Shown here: piece by piece, positions 1 through 6,157 of the stretch
How the letters are laid out: every line of letters starts with the position of its first letter
Numbering within the stretch: the stretch's first letter is position 1
Assembly (NCBI GenBank): GCA_003567835.1
Contig: PWYO01000280.1
Coordinates: 1-8,180 of the forward strand
Reading direction: 5' to 3'
Length of the DNA: 8,180 nucleotides
Source: Actinomycetota bacterium
GTDB taxonomy: Bacteria > Actinomycetota > Humimicrobiia > Humimicrobiales > Humimicrobiaceae
Notes under the pieces: generated by a model
What the model was told of the DNA's origin: nothing
Database searches by the model: none
Seen by the model: the letters and a program-made list of their open reading frames with translations, nothing else
Made by a program: the position numbers and the translations under genes

Positions 1-363
1 AAAACTTTGGGCAGGCTGGCTGCAGAAGTGGCCAAGATTTTAAGGGGTAAAAATAAGCCTATTTTTACGCCCCATGTAGACTGCGGTGATTTTGTGGTAA
101 TAATCAATGCCAAGGATATCCAAGTTACCGGCAATAAACGCAAAGATAAAAAATATTTTAGGCATTCAGGATATGTTGGGAACCTAAAATCAGAGACACT
201 GGAAGAAAAAATGCAAAAGAATCCGCAAGATGTGGTGTTTCGAGCGGTACGGGGGATGATTCCCCACACCCGGCTGGGAAGGCAGATCATCAAAAAACTC
301 AAGGTCTATGCCCATGACCGGCACCCGCATCAAGCACAAAAACCTGAAAAAATCGATATTTGA
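1..363 (+). CDS. rplM: 50S ribosomal protein L13 (5' end cut by window)
   Basis: This is a structural protein of the large ribosomal subunit. The reading frame is open from base 1 (codons for K-T-L-G-R-L-A), so the true start lies upstream. The 120 visible residues against a usual length of about 142-145 mean that roughly 22-25 N-terminal residues are missing. Family landmarks are TLGRLA near the start, then TPHVDCGD, INAKDI, TGNK, KKYFRHSGY, and a C-terminal LGRQ...KKLKVYA followed by HPHQAQKP. It is followed after 13 bases by rpsI, the near-universal bacterial partner. The usual GYPGGLK segment reads GYVGNLK here, and the usual YAG before the HPH motif reads YAHDR, so the protein is somewhat divergent. 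The family assignment is secure; the substitutions are judged from memory of the family consensus. Confidence 0.96.
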   Translation, partial: KTLGRLAAEVAKILRGKNKPIFTPHVDCGDFVVIINAKDIQVTGNKRKDKKYFRHSGYVGNLKSETLEEKMQKNPQDVVFRAVRGMIPHTRLGRQIIKKLKVYAHDRHPHQAQKPEKIDI

Positions 364-368
364 GGAGG
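362..368 (+). promoter_or_regulatory. Shine-Dalgarno site of rpsI, supporting its TTG start
   Basis: GAGGAGG overlaps the rplM stop codon and lies 8 bases before the TTG at 377. No ATG or GTG in the same frame fits better, so this site decides the unusual TTG start. The overlap with the rplM stop also suggests translational coupling of the pair. Confidence 0.8.
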
Positions 369-376
369 AATAGAAG

Positions 377-772
377 TTGGCAGACAGCGTTTGTTATTAT
401 GCAACTGGAAGAAGAAAAGGGGCCAAGGCCAAGGTTCGGCTGGTACCCGGTGACGGCAAGATGCTTATCAATGACAGGGAACTCAAATCCTACTTTCCCC
501 TAAAAAGCCACATGCTGATTACCAGGGAGCCTTTAAGGCTTACCGGTACAGATGGGGCCTATGATGTTATTGCTTCTATTAAAGGGGGCGGTTATAGTGC
601 CCAGGCAGATGCTTTAAAGCACGGTATAGCCAGGGCATTGCTGGATATTAATGGGGAGTACAGGGCAATTCTGAAAAAAGAAGGGATGCTGACCCGGGAT
701 CCGCGAGAAAAGGAAAGAAAAAAATACGGGCTGAAAAAAGCAAGGAAAAGGCCTCAATTCTCTAAGAGATAA
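377..772 (+). CDS. rpsI: 30S ribosomal protein S9
   Basis: This is a small-subunit ribosomal protein whose C-terminal tail reaches the P-site tRNA. The 131 residues match the usual length of about 130. Motifs in order are YYATGRRK (residues 7-14), RLVPGDGK (21-28), the GGGYSAQADA segment (70-79), HGIARALL (82-89), LTRDPR (105-110), and the basic tail ERKKYGLKKARKRPQFSKR ending in the canonical QFSKR. The start is TTG with a strong GAGGAGG site 8 bases upstream. Two normally very conserved stretches differ: the usual GRRK-x-x-V-A-R-V reads GRRKGAKAKV, and the usual SGQAGA reads SAQADA. Together with the deviations in L13, this points to a divergent lineage, or less likely a second copy. It follows rplM by 13 bases and is almost certainly cotranscribed with it. 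Confidence 0.97.
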   Translation: MADSVCYYATGRRKGAKAKVRLVPGDGKMLINDRELKSYFPLKSHMLITREPLRLTGTDGAYDVIASIKGGGYSAQADALKHGIARALLDINGEYRAILKKEGMLTRDPREKERKKYGLKKARKRPQFSKR

Positions 773-782
773 ATTATTTGTT

Positions 783-1784
783 GTGGTGCGCTATCCCAGC
801 ATAAACATATATTTGCATAGGGTGACCCATAATGCGAAGATCATAGGCGGCCGATGTGCCCAAAGGGGTATATCGGTCGTTGCGGTTACCAAGAGCGTTT
901 TGGGCAGCACAGAGGTAGCCCAGGCAATCGGCGCCGCCCAGGTGGACCAATTTGGTGACAGCAGACTGAAAAACCTCCATAAGCTTAACAGGGTGGTTAT
1001 GCCCAGCCGGCTGATGCTGTTGCGCTCTCCCATGCTCAGTGAGGTAGAAGAGATGGTAAAGGTATGCAGTACCAGCCTCAATACCCAAGCTGAAGTCATA
1101 GAAAAGATCAACCGTGTATGCAGGGCCTTAAAAACAATGCATCAAATCATCATGATGGTGTCTACGGATGACTGCAGGGAAGGGCTTATGGCCGACCAAT
1201 TGCTTTCTTTGTGTAGCCGAGTGGGAAAGCTGGACCATATTCGGGTTATAGGGCTGGGCACCAACGCCCGCTGTATTTCCAGCAAAAAGCCAAGCATGGA
1301 AAGCCTGTCTCTTCTATCCAAACTGAGGCAGGAAGCAGAAAAGGTGTTAGGACAGCGCATGCCCATTCTTTCGGGGGGAAATTCCAGCCTATATCCTTTG
1401 ATTACCGCAGGACACATGCCCCCGTCAATCAACCAGGTAAGAATCGGGGAAGCGATCATGCTGGGTCATGAAACCAGCCATTACCGTCCCATTAAGGATG
1501 CCATGGGCAATTGTTTTGAGCTGGAGGCAGAAATCATTCAAGTAAAAGAAAGCGGAAGGCAGGCTGTATTGGCGCTGGGTATCCAGGATGCGGATGCTTC
1601 CAACATCAAACCTGTAGACAGCCGTATTTACATAAACGGCCAGAGCAGCGATCATACGATAATCCAATATGCCCAAAACAATAGATTTTGCACTGGGGAC
1701 ATAGTGGCTTTTCATATGGATTATTTTGGTCTATTATCATCTATGACTTCTCCCTTTGTGAAAAAAAACTATATCCGCCGCTGA
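783..1784 (+). CDS. Ornithine racemase-like PLP-dependent amino acid racemase (alanine racemase fold, Orr/COG3457 type)
   Basis: This is a predicted cytoplasmic PLP enzyme that interconverts L and D forms of an amino acid. Its relatives include clostridial ornithine racemase; the substrate here is unknown. The 333 residues carry the family pattern: VVAVTK with candidate PLP lysine K37, GDSRLKN (58-64), REG (132-134), GLGTN..C (157-164), SGGNS (197-201), N-x-V-RIGEA (217-224), SSDH (288-291), and a C-terminal MTSPFVKK block. The usual LGDLREG reads STDDCREG, a deviation near the middle of the barrel. GTG at 783 is taken as the start, but GTG at 786 is equally possible. No strong ribosome binding site is visible, so translation may be coupled to rpsI, whose stop is 10 bases upstream. 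glmS follows after a 35-base gap. None of the ornithine aminomutase genes expected in Stickland-type ornithine degradation is adjacent, so a cell-wall or other D-amino acid role is possible (inference). Confidence 0.82.
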   Translation: MVRYPSINIYLHRVTHNAKIIGGRCAQRGISVVAVTKSVLGSTEVAQAIGAAQVDQFGDSRLKNLHKLNRVVMPSRLMLLRSPMLSEVEEMVKVCSTSLNTQAEVIEKINRVCRALKTMHQIIMMVSTDDCREGLMADQLLSLCSRVGKLDHIRVIGLGTNARCISSKKPSMESLSLLSKLRQEAEKVLGQRMPILSGGNSSLYPLITAGHMPPSINQVRIGEAIMLGHETSHYRPIKDAMGNCFELEAEIIQVKESGRQAVLALGIQDADASNIKPVDSRIYINGQSSDHTIIQYAQNNRFCTGDIVAFHMDYFGLLSSMTSPFVKKNYIRR

Positions 1785-1809
1785 TGCAGCAAAAAAAAAT
1801 ATAATGAAT

Positions 1810-1814
1810 GGAGG
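1810..1814 (+). promoter_or_regulatory. Shine-Dalgarno site fixing the glmS start
   Basis: GGAGG sits 5 bases before the ATG at 1820 and overlaps an upstream in-frame ATG at 1808. Starting at 1808 would add four residues before the Met-Cys and bury the catalytic N-terminal cysteine, so this site and the biochemistry both select 1820. Confidence 0.85.
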
Positions 1815-1819
1815 ATGGT

Positions 1820-3655
1820 ATGTGCGGGATTGTGGCCTATACGGGCAGAGGCGATTGCAAAAATATCTTATTAAGCGGCTTAAAAAGGCTTGAATACAGG
1901 GGCTATGACTCTGCAGGCATCGCGCTTCTTTCGCCGCAAAAAAAAGCATATACGGTGACTCTGGTCAAGGAAGCAGGCAAGATCAGGGAGCTTGAGGCCG
2001 AACTGGCCCACACCAAAATGAAGGGCCATTGCGGGATTGGGCATACCCGATGGGCAACCCATGGAGAACCCAGCCGTGAAAACGCCCATCCCCATCAGGA
2101 TTGTTTGGGACAAATCAGTGTTGTTCACAATGGAATCATTGAGAATTATGCGCAGTTAAGGGAGCAACTGGAAGCTCAAGGCCACACTTTTGCCTCCGAT
2201 ACGGATACAGAAGTCCTGCCCCATTTGATGGAGCAAGAAGATAGCAATGACCTGCTTGTGGCCATGCAAAAAGTGGTTAAAAAAATCAAGGGGTCCGGGG
2301 CCATTGTGGCCATTGATCCCCGAAACCCCCAGCAGCTGGTGGGGGCCAGAATTGCCAGCCCTCTCGTGGCGGGGATTTCAAAAAATGGAAATTTTTTGGC
2401 ATCCGATATTCCCGCTGTTCTGGAGCATACCCGAAGGTTTCTGATTATTCATGACCAGGAGACGGTAAAGGTTACCCCCCATAAGGTGGAGATCTTTGAT
2501 AAGGAGGGCAGGGCGGTCAAGCGTGAGCCTTTTAAGGTCAACTGGAGTATATCCAGCGCCCAGAAAGGCGGTTTTGCTGATTTTATGCTCAAAGAAATAT
2601 TTGAACAGCCCCAAGGGGTCAAGGAAACCATGCGGGGCAGGCTCAGCGGCGGTCAGCTCAGGTTTGAGGAATTGAATATGGATGAGCAGCAAATCAAGGG
2701 CTTAAAAAAAATCCAGATTATCGCTTGCGGGACCTCTTATCATGCAGCACTGGCCGGCAAGCAGGTCATAGAGAAATGGGCCAGAATCCCAGTGGAAGTG
2801 GATTATGGTTCGGAATATCGTTACCGGGATCCCATCATGGTTCCAGACTCCCTGCTTGTAGCCATAACCCAGTCCGGGGAGACCATCGACACCCTGGCCG
2901 CAATCCGGGAAGCAAAAAAAAGGGGGGGCAGGGTGGCGGCCATTACCAATATTGTTGGCAGCTCGGCGGCCAGAGAATCGGATGCGGTCATCTACACCCA
3001 TGCAGGCCCTGAAATAGGGGTATGCGCCACCAAAACTTTTACTGCCCAGGTTATGGTCATGTACCTGATGGGACTGTATTTTGCCCGCATCAAAGGCACC
3101 ATAACAGAACATAGCTACAGGGAGCTCATGGAAGAACTGGATGCCATTCCCCAAAAAATCCAAGAAATATTAAATGGTTCCAAGCAGATTAAAAAAATTG
3201 CCGACCGTACCAGCAGGTATGCCTGTTTTCTATTTCTGGGCAGGGTGTACAGTCTGCCCATGGCCCTGGAAGGGGCCCTTAAGCTAAAGGAAATATCCTA
3301 TATCCATGCAGAAGGATACCCCGCCGGAGAAATGAAGCACGGCCCCATTGCTTTGGCTGATAAAAAAACAGTGGTGGTGGGTATTATGCCCCAGGATGCA
3401 GTCTATGAAAAACTTGTCAGCAATATTCAGGAAGTCAAAGCCCGCGGCGCTCATCTTTTTTCCATAAGCACGCAAGGCAATGATCGGCTTGCTAAGAATG
3501 TTGATGACTGTTTTCATATTCCTCCGGCTGCCCCTGCGCTTTCAGGCATACTTACGGTTATTGTTTTGCAGCTGTATGCCTATTATATTGCAAAAAATTT
3601 GGGCAGGGATGTGGACCAGCCCAGAAACCTGGCAAAAAGTGTAACGGTGGAGTAG
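1820..3655 (+). CDS. glmS: Glutamine--fructose-6-phosphate aminotransferase (isomerizing)
   Basis: This enzyme converts fructose-6-phosphate and glutamine to glucosamine-6-phosphate, the first step toward UDP-GlcNAc, peptidoglycan and other amino-sugar polymers. It is cytoplasmic. The 611 residues match the usual length of about 600-610. The N-terminal class II glutaminase domain begins Met-Cys-Gly-Ile-Val; after Met removal the Cys is the nucleophile. Also visible are EYRGYDSAG (25-33), GHTRWATHG (74-82), HNGIIENY (103-110) and SDTDTEV (126-132). Two SIS domains follow, with ACGTSYHA (302-309), TQSGET (350-355) and ATKTFTAQ (403-410). Isomerase residues are visible as E491 in LKLKEISYIHAE, H507 in MKHGPIAL, and K606 in the NLAKSVTVE terminus. 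The start is ATG 1820, chosen so that the Cys is residue 2. The upstream gap is only 35 bases, leaving no room for a glmS ribozyme. acpS follows after 4 bases. An A8-G7 homopolymer block lies at 2914-2928 with the frame intact. Confidence 0.98.
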   Translation: MCGIVAYTGRGDCKNILLSGLKRLEYRGYDSAGIALLSPQKKAYTVTLVKEAGKIRELEAELAHTKMKGHCGIGHTRWATHGEPSRENAHPHQDCLGQISVVHNGIIENYAQLREQLEAQGHTFASDTDTEVLPHLMEQEDSNDLLVAMQKVVKKIKGSGAIVAIDPRNPQQLVGARIASPLVAGISKNGNFLASDIPAVLEHTRRFLIIHDQETVKVTPHKVEIFDKEGRAVKREPFKVNWSISSAQKGGFADFMLKEIFEQPQGVKETMRGRLSGGQLRFEELNMDEQQIKGLKKIQIIACGTSYHAALAGKQVIEKWARIPVEVDYGSEYRYRDPIMVPDSLLVAITQSGETIDTLAAIREAKKRGGRVAAITNIVGSSAARESDAVIYTHAGPEIGVCATKTFTAQVMVMYLMGLYFARIKGTITEHSYRELMEELDAIPQKIQEILNGSKQIKKIADRTSRYACFLFLGRVYSLPMALEGALKLKEISYIHAEGYPAGEMKHGPIALADKKTVVVGIMPQDAVYEKLVSNIQEVKARGAHLFSISTQGNDRLAKNVDDCFHIPPAAPALSGILTVIVLQLYAYYIAKNLGRDVDQPRNLAKSVTVE

Positions 3656-3659
3656 CCTA

Positions 3660-4040
3660 TTGCGAATCTACGGGGTAGGTACCGATATCATAGAAGTGCA
3701 AAGGGTCAAAAAAGCGATCCAGCGCTGCACCCTTTTTGTTTCCAGGGTGTATACCCTGCATGAAATTGGCTATTGCCGTAACAAAGGACAGGTGCAGTAC
3801 CATAGTTTTGCAGCCAGGTTTGCAGCCAAGGAAGCAGTGGCCAAATCACTGGGCACAGGATTTGGGAAAAAACTTTCCTTAAAGGATATAGAAATCGTCA
3901 GCAGCGGTGCACAGCCCAGGGTGCGTATGGCCGGAAAGGGGCTGAAGCTCATGGAGTCATTGGGTATTTCAAGGATTGCCCTCTCTATTTCTTCAACCAA
4001 AAATTATGCAGTGGCTTATGCGGTATCTATCATTGAATAG
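3660..4040 (+). CDS. acpS: Holo-[acyl-carrier-protein] synthase
   Basis: This enzyme transfers 4'-phosphopantetheine from CoA to a serine of apo-ACP, switching on fatty acid synthesis. It is cytoplasmic and typically trimeric. The 126 residues match the small AcpS type. The diagnostic motifs are GVGTDIIEV at residues 5-13, with Mg-binding D9, and RFAAKEAVAKSLGTG at 53-67, with E58. The C-terminal ALSISSTKNYA (107-117) corresponds to the usual SISHTKxYA, with serine at position 112 where many relatives have histidine. That position is not universal, so activity is still expected. The start is TTG at 3660, giving the correct N-terminus MRIYGVGTD, with GGTGGAG at 3646-3652 inside the end of glmS as ribosome binding site. 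The 4-base gap to glmS implies a shared transcript and probably coupled translation. Confidence 0.95.
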   Translation: MRIYGVGTDIIEVQRVKKAIQRCTLFVSRVYTLHEIGYCRNKGQVQYHSFAARFAAKEAVAKSLGTGFGKKLSLKDIEIVSSGAQPRVRMAGKGLKLMESLGISRIALSISSTKNYAVAYAVSIIE

Positions 4041-4042
4041 GC

Positions 4043-4072
4043 TTAAATAAACGCTGCCTTTTCTGCTATAAT
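4043..4072 (+). promoter_or_regulatory. Candidate sigma-A promoter with extended -10, upstream of nnr
   Basis: A perfect TATAAT at 4067-4072 is preceded by TG one base upstream (TGCTATAAT), an extended -10 element. The best -35 candidate is the weak TTAAAT at 4043-4048 with an 18-base spacer. The expected transcription start near 4079 would give a leader of about 20 bases to the ATG at 4101. It lies in a 60-base gap between acpS and nnr, one of the two largest gaps between assigned genes here, which supports a separate transcription start for nnr-CBS-alr. No operator-like inverted repeat is seen. Confidence 0.5.
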
Positions 4073-4100
4073 ATCCCTAATAGACCAAATGAAAGGAAAT

Positions 4101-5684
4101 ATGGAAAGGATCCTCAAGGGAAGCAGGATTGCAGAAATTGATGCCCGGTGTATCAGTGACGGCATCGACTCCAAAATGCTGATGCAGAATGCGGGAAGCA
4201 GTGTGGCCAAGGCGGTCAAAAGCGACTTGGGCAATAAGAAGAATGCAAAAGGCGTGGTGGTATGCGGAGGAGGCAATAATGGCGGTGATGGTTTTGTTGC
4301 GGCCACAGACTTAATCCGGGAAGGCATCGCGGTCAAGGTATTTTATGCAGCCCCTTTTGAAAAATTTGGCGATGATACGGCCCATTATTTTACGCTTCTC
4401 AAAGAACAGAAAGAATCCCAGCTGTTTCACCTCAATATTGACAACAGTGAATCGGAACAATTATTTACCCAGGCTGTTGCTGAGGCAAGTTTTGTCATAG
4501 ATGCCATTTTTGGCACAGGTCTTCATGGGAAGGAAATATACGGTCAGGCAAGAAAGCTCATTGAGATCATCAACGGCGCGCACCAGGGAAAGGTGTATGC
4601 TGTGGATATCCCTTCAGGCATTGATTCAGACAATGGAAAAGTTTTGGGCACAGCAGTAAAAGCGGATATGACGGTTACTTTTGGTTGCAAAAAATTGGGC
4701 CTGGTAAACTTCCCCGGGGCAGCTTATGCAGGGCGGGTCAAGGTAGCCGATATAGGCATACCTGCCAGCTATTTTGAACCGTATGAGCAGATCTTTGAAC
4801 CGAGTATGGATTGGGTGGCCCAAAAGCTGCCTTGCCGGGAGGCCTGGACTTATAAGCATCGGGTGGGCAAATTATTGGTGGTTGCCGGATCCATTGGTCT
4901 TACCGGAGCAGCGGCCATGACTTGTACTTCTGCCATGCGGGCAGGGGCAGGCTTGGTAACCTTGGTTTGTCCCTGGGAACTGAACAGCATCCTGGAGCAG
5001 AAACTCACCGAGGTGATGACCTATCCGGTCAATCAAACGGAAGATGTTTCCATTCATTATGACAGCCTGGATGAGATTGTGGCCCTAAGCAAGGATTTTG
5101 ATGCCCTGGCTGTAGGGCCCGGTGTCTCCAAAAACAGCCAAACCATACGGCTTATAAGGGAGCTGTTAAAAAGGGTCAAAAAACCCACTGTTCTGGATGC
5201 AGACGGCCTTGCTGCCATCTATGGGCCCAGGGAGGTCCAAAATGATGGTCAGCAGGATTATTCGCATGTCACCATCACCCCGCACACAGGGGAACTTGCC
5301 CTAATCCTGGGGATGGATTCCATCAGGCTGGAAGACCGCTATGATATTAACCGAAAAGCGTCTCAGAAATACAACCTAATCAGTGTGCTAAAAGGCGCCA
5401 GGACCCTAATTACCAGTCCGGAGGGCACCACTTTGGTCAATCATACCGGGGATTGGGCTTTGGCTACTGCAGGTACCGGGGATATTCTTACTGGCATTAT
5501 TGGTGCCCTGCTCTGCCAGGGTATGGGTAATTTTGACAGTGCTGCCTGCGGGGTATACATACAGGGCATGGCCTCAGATATGGTATCCAGGCATACCAGT
5601 AAAACCTCCATGGTGGCCACCGATCTTCTGGAAGGGATCAAAAAAGTGTTTTTAAAGATCGAAAAAATAAAATACAAGGAGTAG
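4101..5684 (+). CDS. nnr: Bifunctional NAD(P)H-hydrate epimerase / ADP-dependent NAD(P)H-hydrate dehydratase
   Basis: This protein repairs hydrated, inactive NADHX/NADPHX: the N-terminal half epimerises R and S forms, and the C-terminal half dehydrates the S form using ADP. Counted from ATG 4101 it has 527 residues, close to the usual two-domain length of about 500-520. The YjeF-N/NnrE half shows LMQNAG (27-32), the CGGGNNGGDGFVAA loop (55-68), DAIFGTGL (134-141) and VDIPSGIDSD (168-177). The ribokinase-like NnrD half shows GSIGLTGAAAM (263-273), RAGAGLVTL (280-288), AVGPG (337-341), VLDADGLAA (364-372), TPHTGELA (393-400) and AGTGDILTGIIGALLCQG (457-474). ATG 4101 is preferred over in-frame ATG 4089: an AAAGGA site lies between them, and the N-terminus then begins close to the EID motif as in relatives. 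The spacer is short, so 4089 remains possible. It follows a candidate promoter and lies 3 bases before the CBS gene. Confidence 0.95.
   Translation: MERILKGSRIAEIDARCISDGIDSKMLMQNAGSSVAKAVKSDLGNKKNAKGVVVCGGGNNGGDGFVAATDLIREGIAVKVFYAAPFEKFGDDTAHYFTLLKEQKESQLFHLNIDNSESEQLFTQAVAEASFVIDAIFGTGLHGKEIYGQARKLIEIINGAHQGKVYAVDIPSGIDSDNGKVLGTAVKADMTVTFGCKKLGLVNFPGAAYAGRVKVADIGIPASYFEPYEQIFEPSMDWVAQKLPCREAWTYKHRVGKLLVVAGSIGLTGAAAMTCTSAMRAGAGLVTLVCPWELNSILEQKLTEVMTYPVNQTEDVSIHYDSLDEIVALSKDFDALAVGPGVSKNSQTIRLIRELLKRVKKPTVLDADGLAAIYGPREVQNDGQQDYSHVTITPHTGELALILGMDSIRLEDRYDINRKASQKYNLISVLKGARTLITSPEGTTLVNHTGDWALATAGTGDILTGIIGALLCQGMGNFDSAACGVYIQGMASDMVSRHTSKTSMVATDLLEGIKKVFLKIEKIKYKE
5676..5681 (+). promoter_or_regulatory. 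Shine-Dalgarno site of the CBS-domain gene, inside the nnr 3' end
   Basis: AAGGAG ends directly before the nnr stop codon and lies 6 bases before the ATG at 5688. Terminating ribosomes on nnr would cover it, which points to coupled translation of the two proteins. Confidence 0.7.
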
Positions 5685-5687
5685 ACT

Positions 5688-6152
5688 ATGGCTGAAACAC
5701 GGGCAAAAGACATCATGAACAAAGAGGTTATTACCATTCAGAAACATGCTTCCATTGAAAAGCTTTCTTCCCTTCTTTTGAAACATGAAATCAGCGGCGT
5801 GCCTGTGGTGGATGACCAAGGGAATATGATTGGGGTGGTCACCGAAGGGGATATTATCGTCAAGGATTCAGATCTTCAGTTTCCCACCTATTTTAAACTG
5901 CTGGACAGCATCATCTACCTGGAAAGCCTTTCCAAGTTTAAAAGGAATTTAAAAAAACATATGGGCACCAAAGTTGAGGATATTATGAGTAAAAATGTGG
6001 TGACTATTGACCAGGAAACCCCGGTCAATAAAATAGCCAATATCATGACCAGCAAGAATATCAACAGGGTGCCTGTGGTTGACCAGGACAAAAACCTGGT
6101 AGGCATTGTCACCAGGGCCGACCTTATCAAGTCAATGACCGAACAAGAATAG
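5688..6152 (+). CDS. Tandem CBS-domain protein (Bateman module), possible adenine-nucleotide sensor
   Basis: This is a stand-alone protein of 154 residues made of two CBS domains and little else. CBS pairs commonly bind AMP, ATP, SAM or related ligands and regulate a partner; the ligand and partner here are not known. CBS1 spans about residues 5-60 (AKDIMNKEVITI ... SGVPVVDDQGNMIGVVTEGDII). CBS2 spans about 94-151 (VEDIMSKNVVTI ... NRVPVVDQDKNLVGIVTRADLI). A linker with a hydrophobic, then basic stretch (about 61-93) separates them. The two repeats remain similar even in DNA (GCCTGTGGT near 5801 and 6071), consistent with an internal duplication. There is no membrane segment or enzymatic domain. 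It lies 3 bases after nnr and 5 bases before alr, so regulation of one of those enzymes is a reasonable but untested guess. Confidence 0.9.
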   Translation: MAETRAKDIMNKEVITIQKHASIEKLSSLLLKHEISGVPVVDDQGNMIGVVTEGDIIVKDSDLQFPTYFKLLDSIIYLESLSKFKRNLKKHMGTKVEDIMSKNVVTIDQETPVNKIANIMTSKNINRVPVVDQDKNLVGIVTRADLIKSMTEQE

Positions 6153-6157
6153 GTTTT

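Noticed and set aside
774..1111. Minus-strand open frames opposite the racemase gene
   Set aside because: They overlap a well-supported + strand gene, show no recognisable family, and are products of the opposing codon pattern.
1760..1799. A-runs near the racemase end as a programmed frameshift or terminator
   Set aside because: The racemase frame ends normally after the conserved MTSPFVKK block. There is no hairpin before the A-run, and a terminator would need a T-run on this strand.
1800..1805. Perfect TATAAT directly before glmS
   Set aside because: It lies only 15 bases before the glmS ATG, so transcription would begin inside the ribosome binding site; there is no TG extension and no -35 match 16-18 bases upstream. 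It is probably part of an A/T-rich spacer.
1808..1819. ATG at 1808 as the glmS start
   Set aside because: It would place four residues before Met-Cys and block exposure of the catalytic N-terminal cysteine; it also lies within the ribosome binding site of ATG 1820.
2702..3163. 153-codon minus-strand frame opposite glmS
   Set aside because: It is long by chance opposite a GC-richer conserved coding region; the + strand SIS-domain motifs are unmistakable and the minus translation has no coherent domain.
4041..4088. Possible terminator between acpS and nnr
   Set aside because: No GC-rich inverted repeat followed by a T-run is present; the gap is better explained by the promoter-like element.
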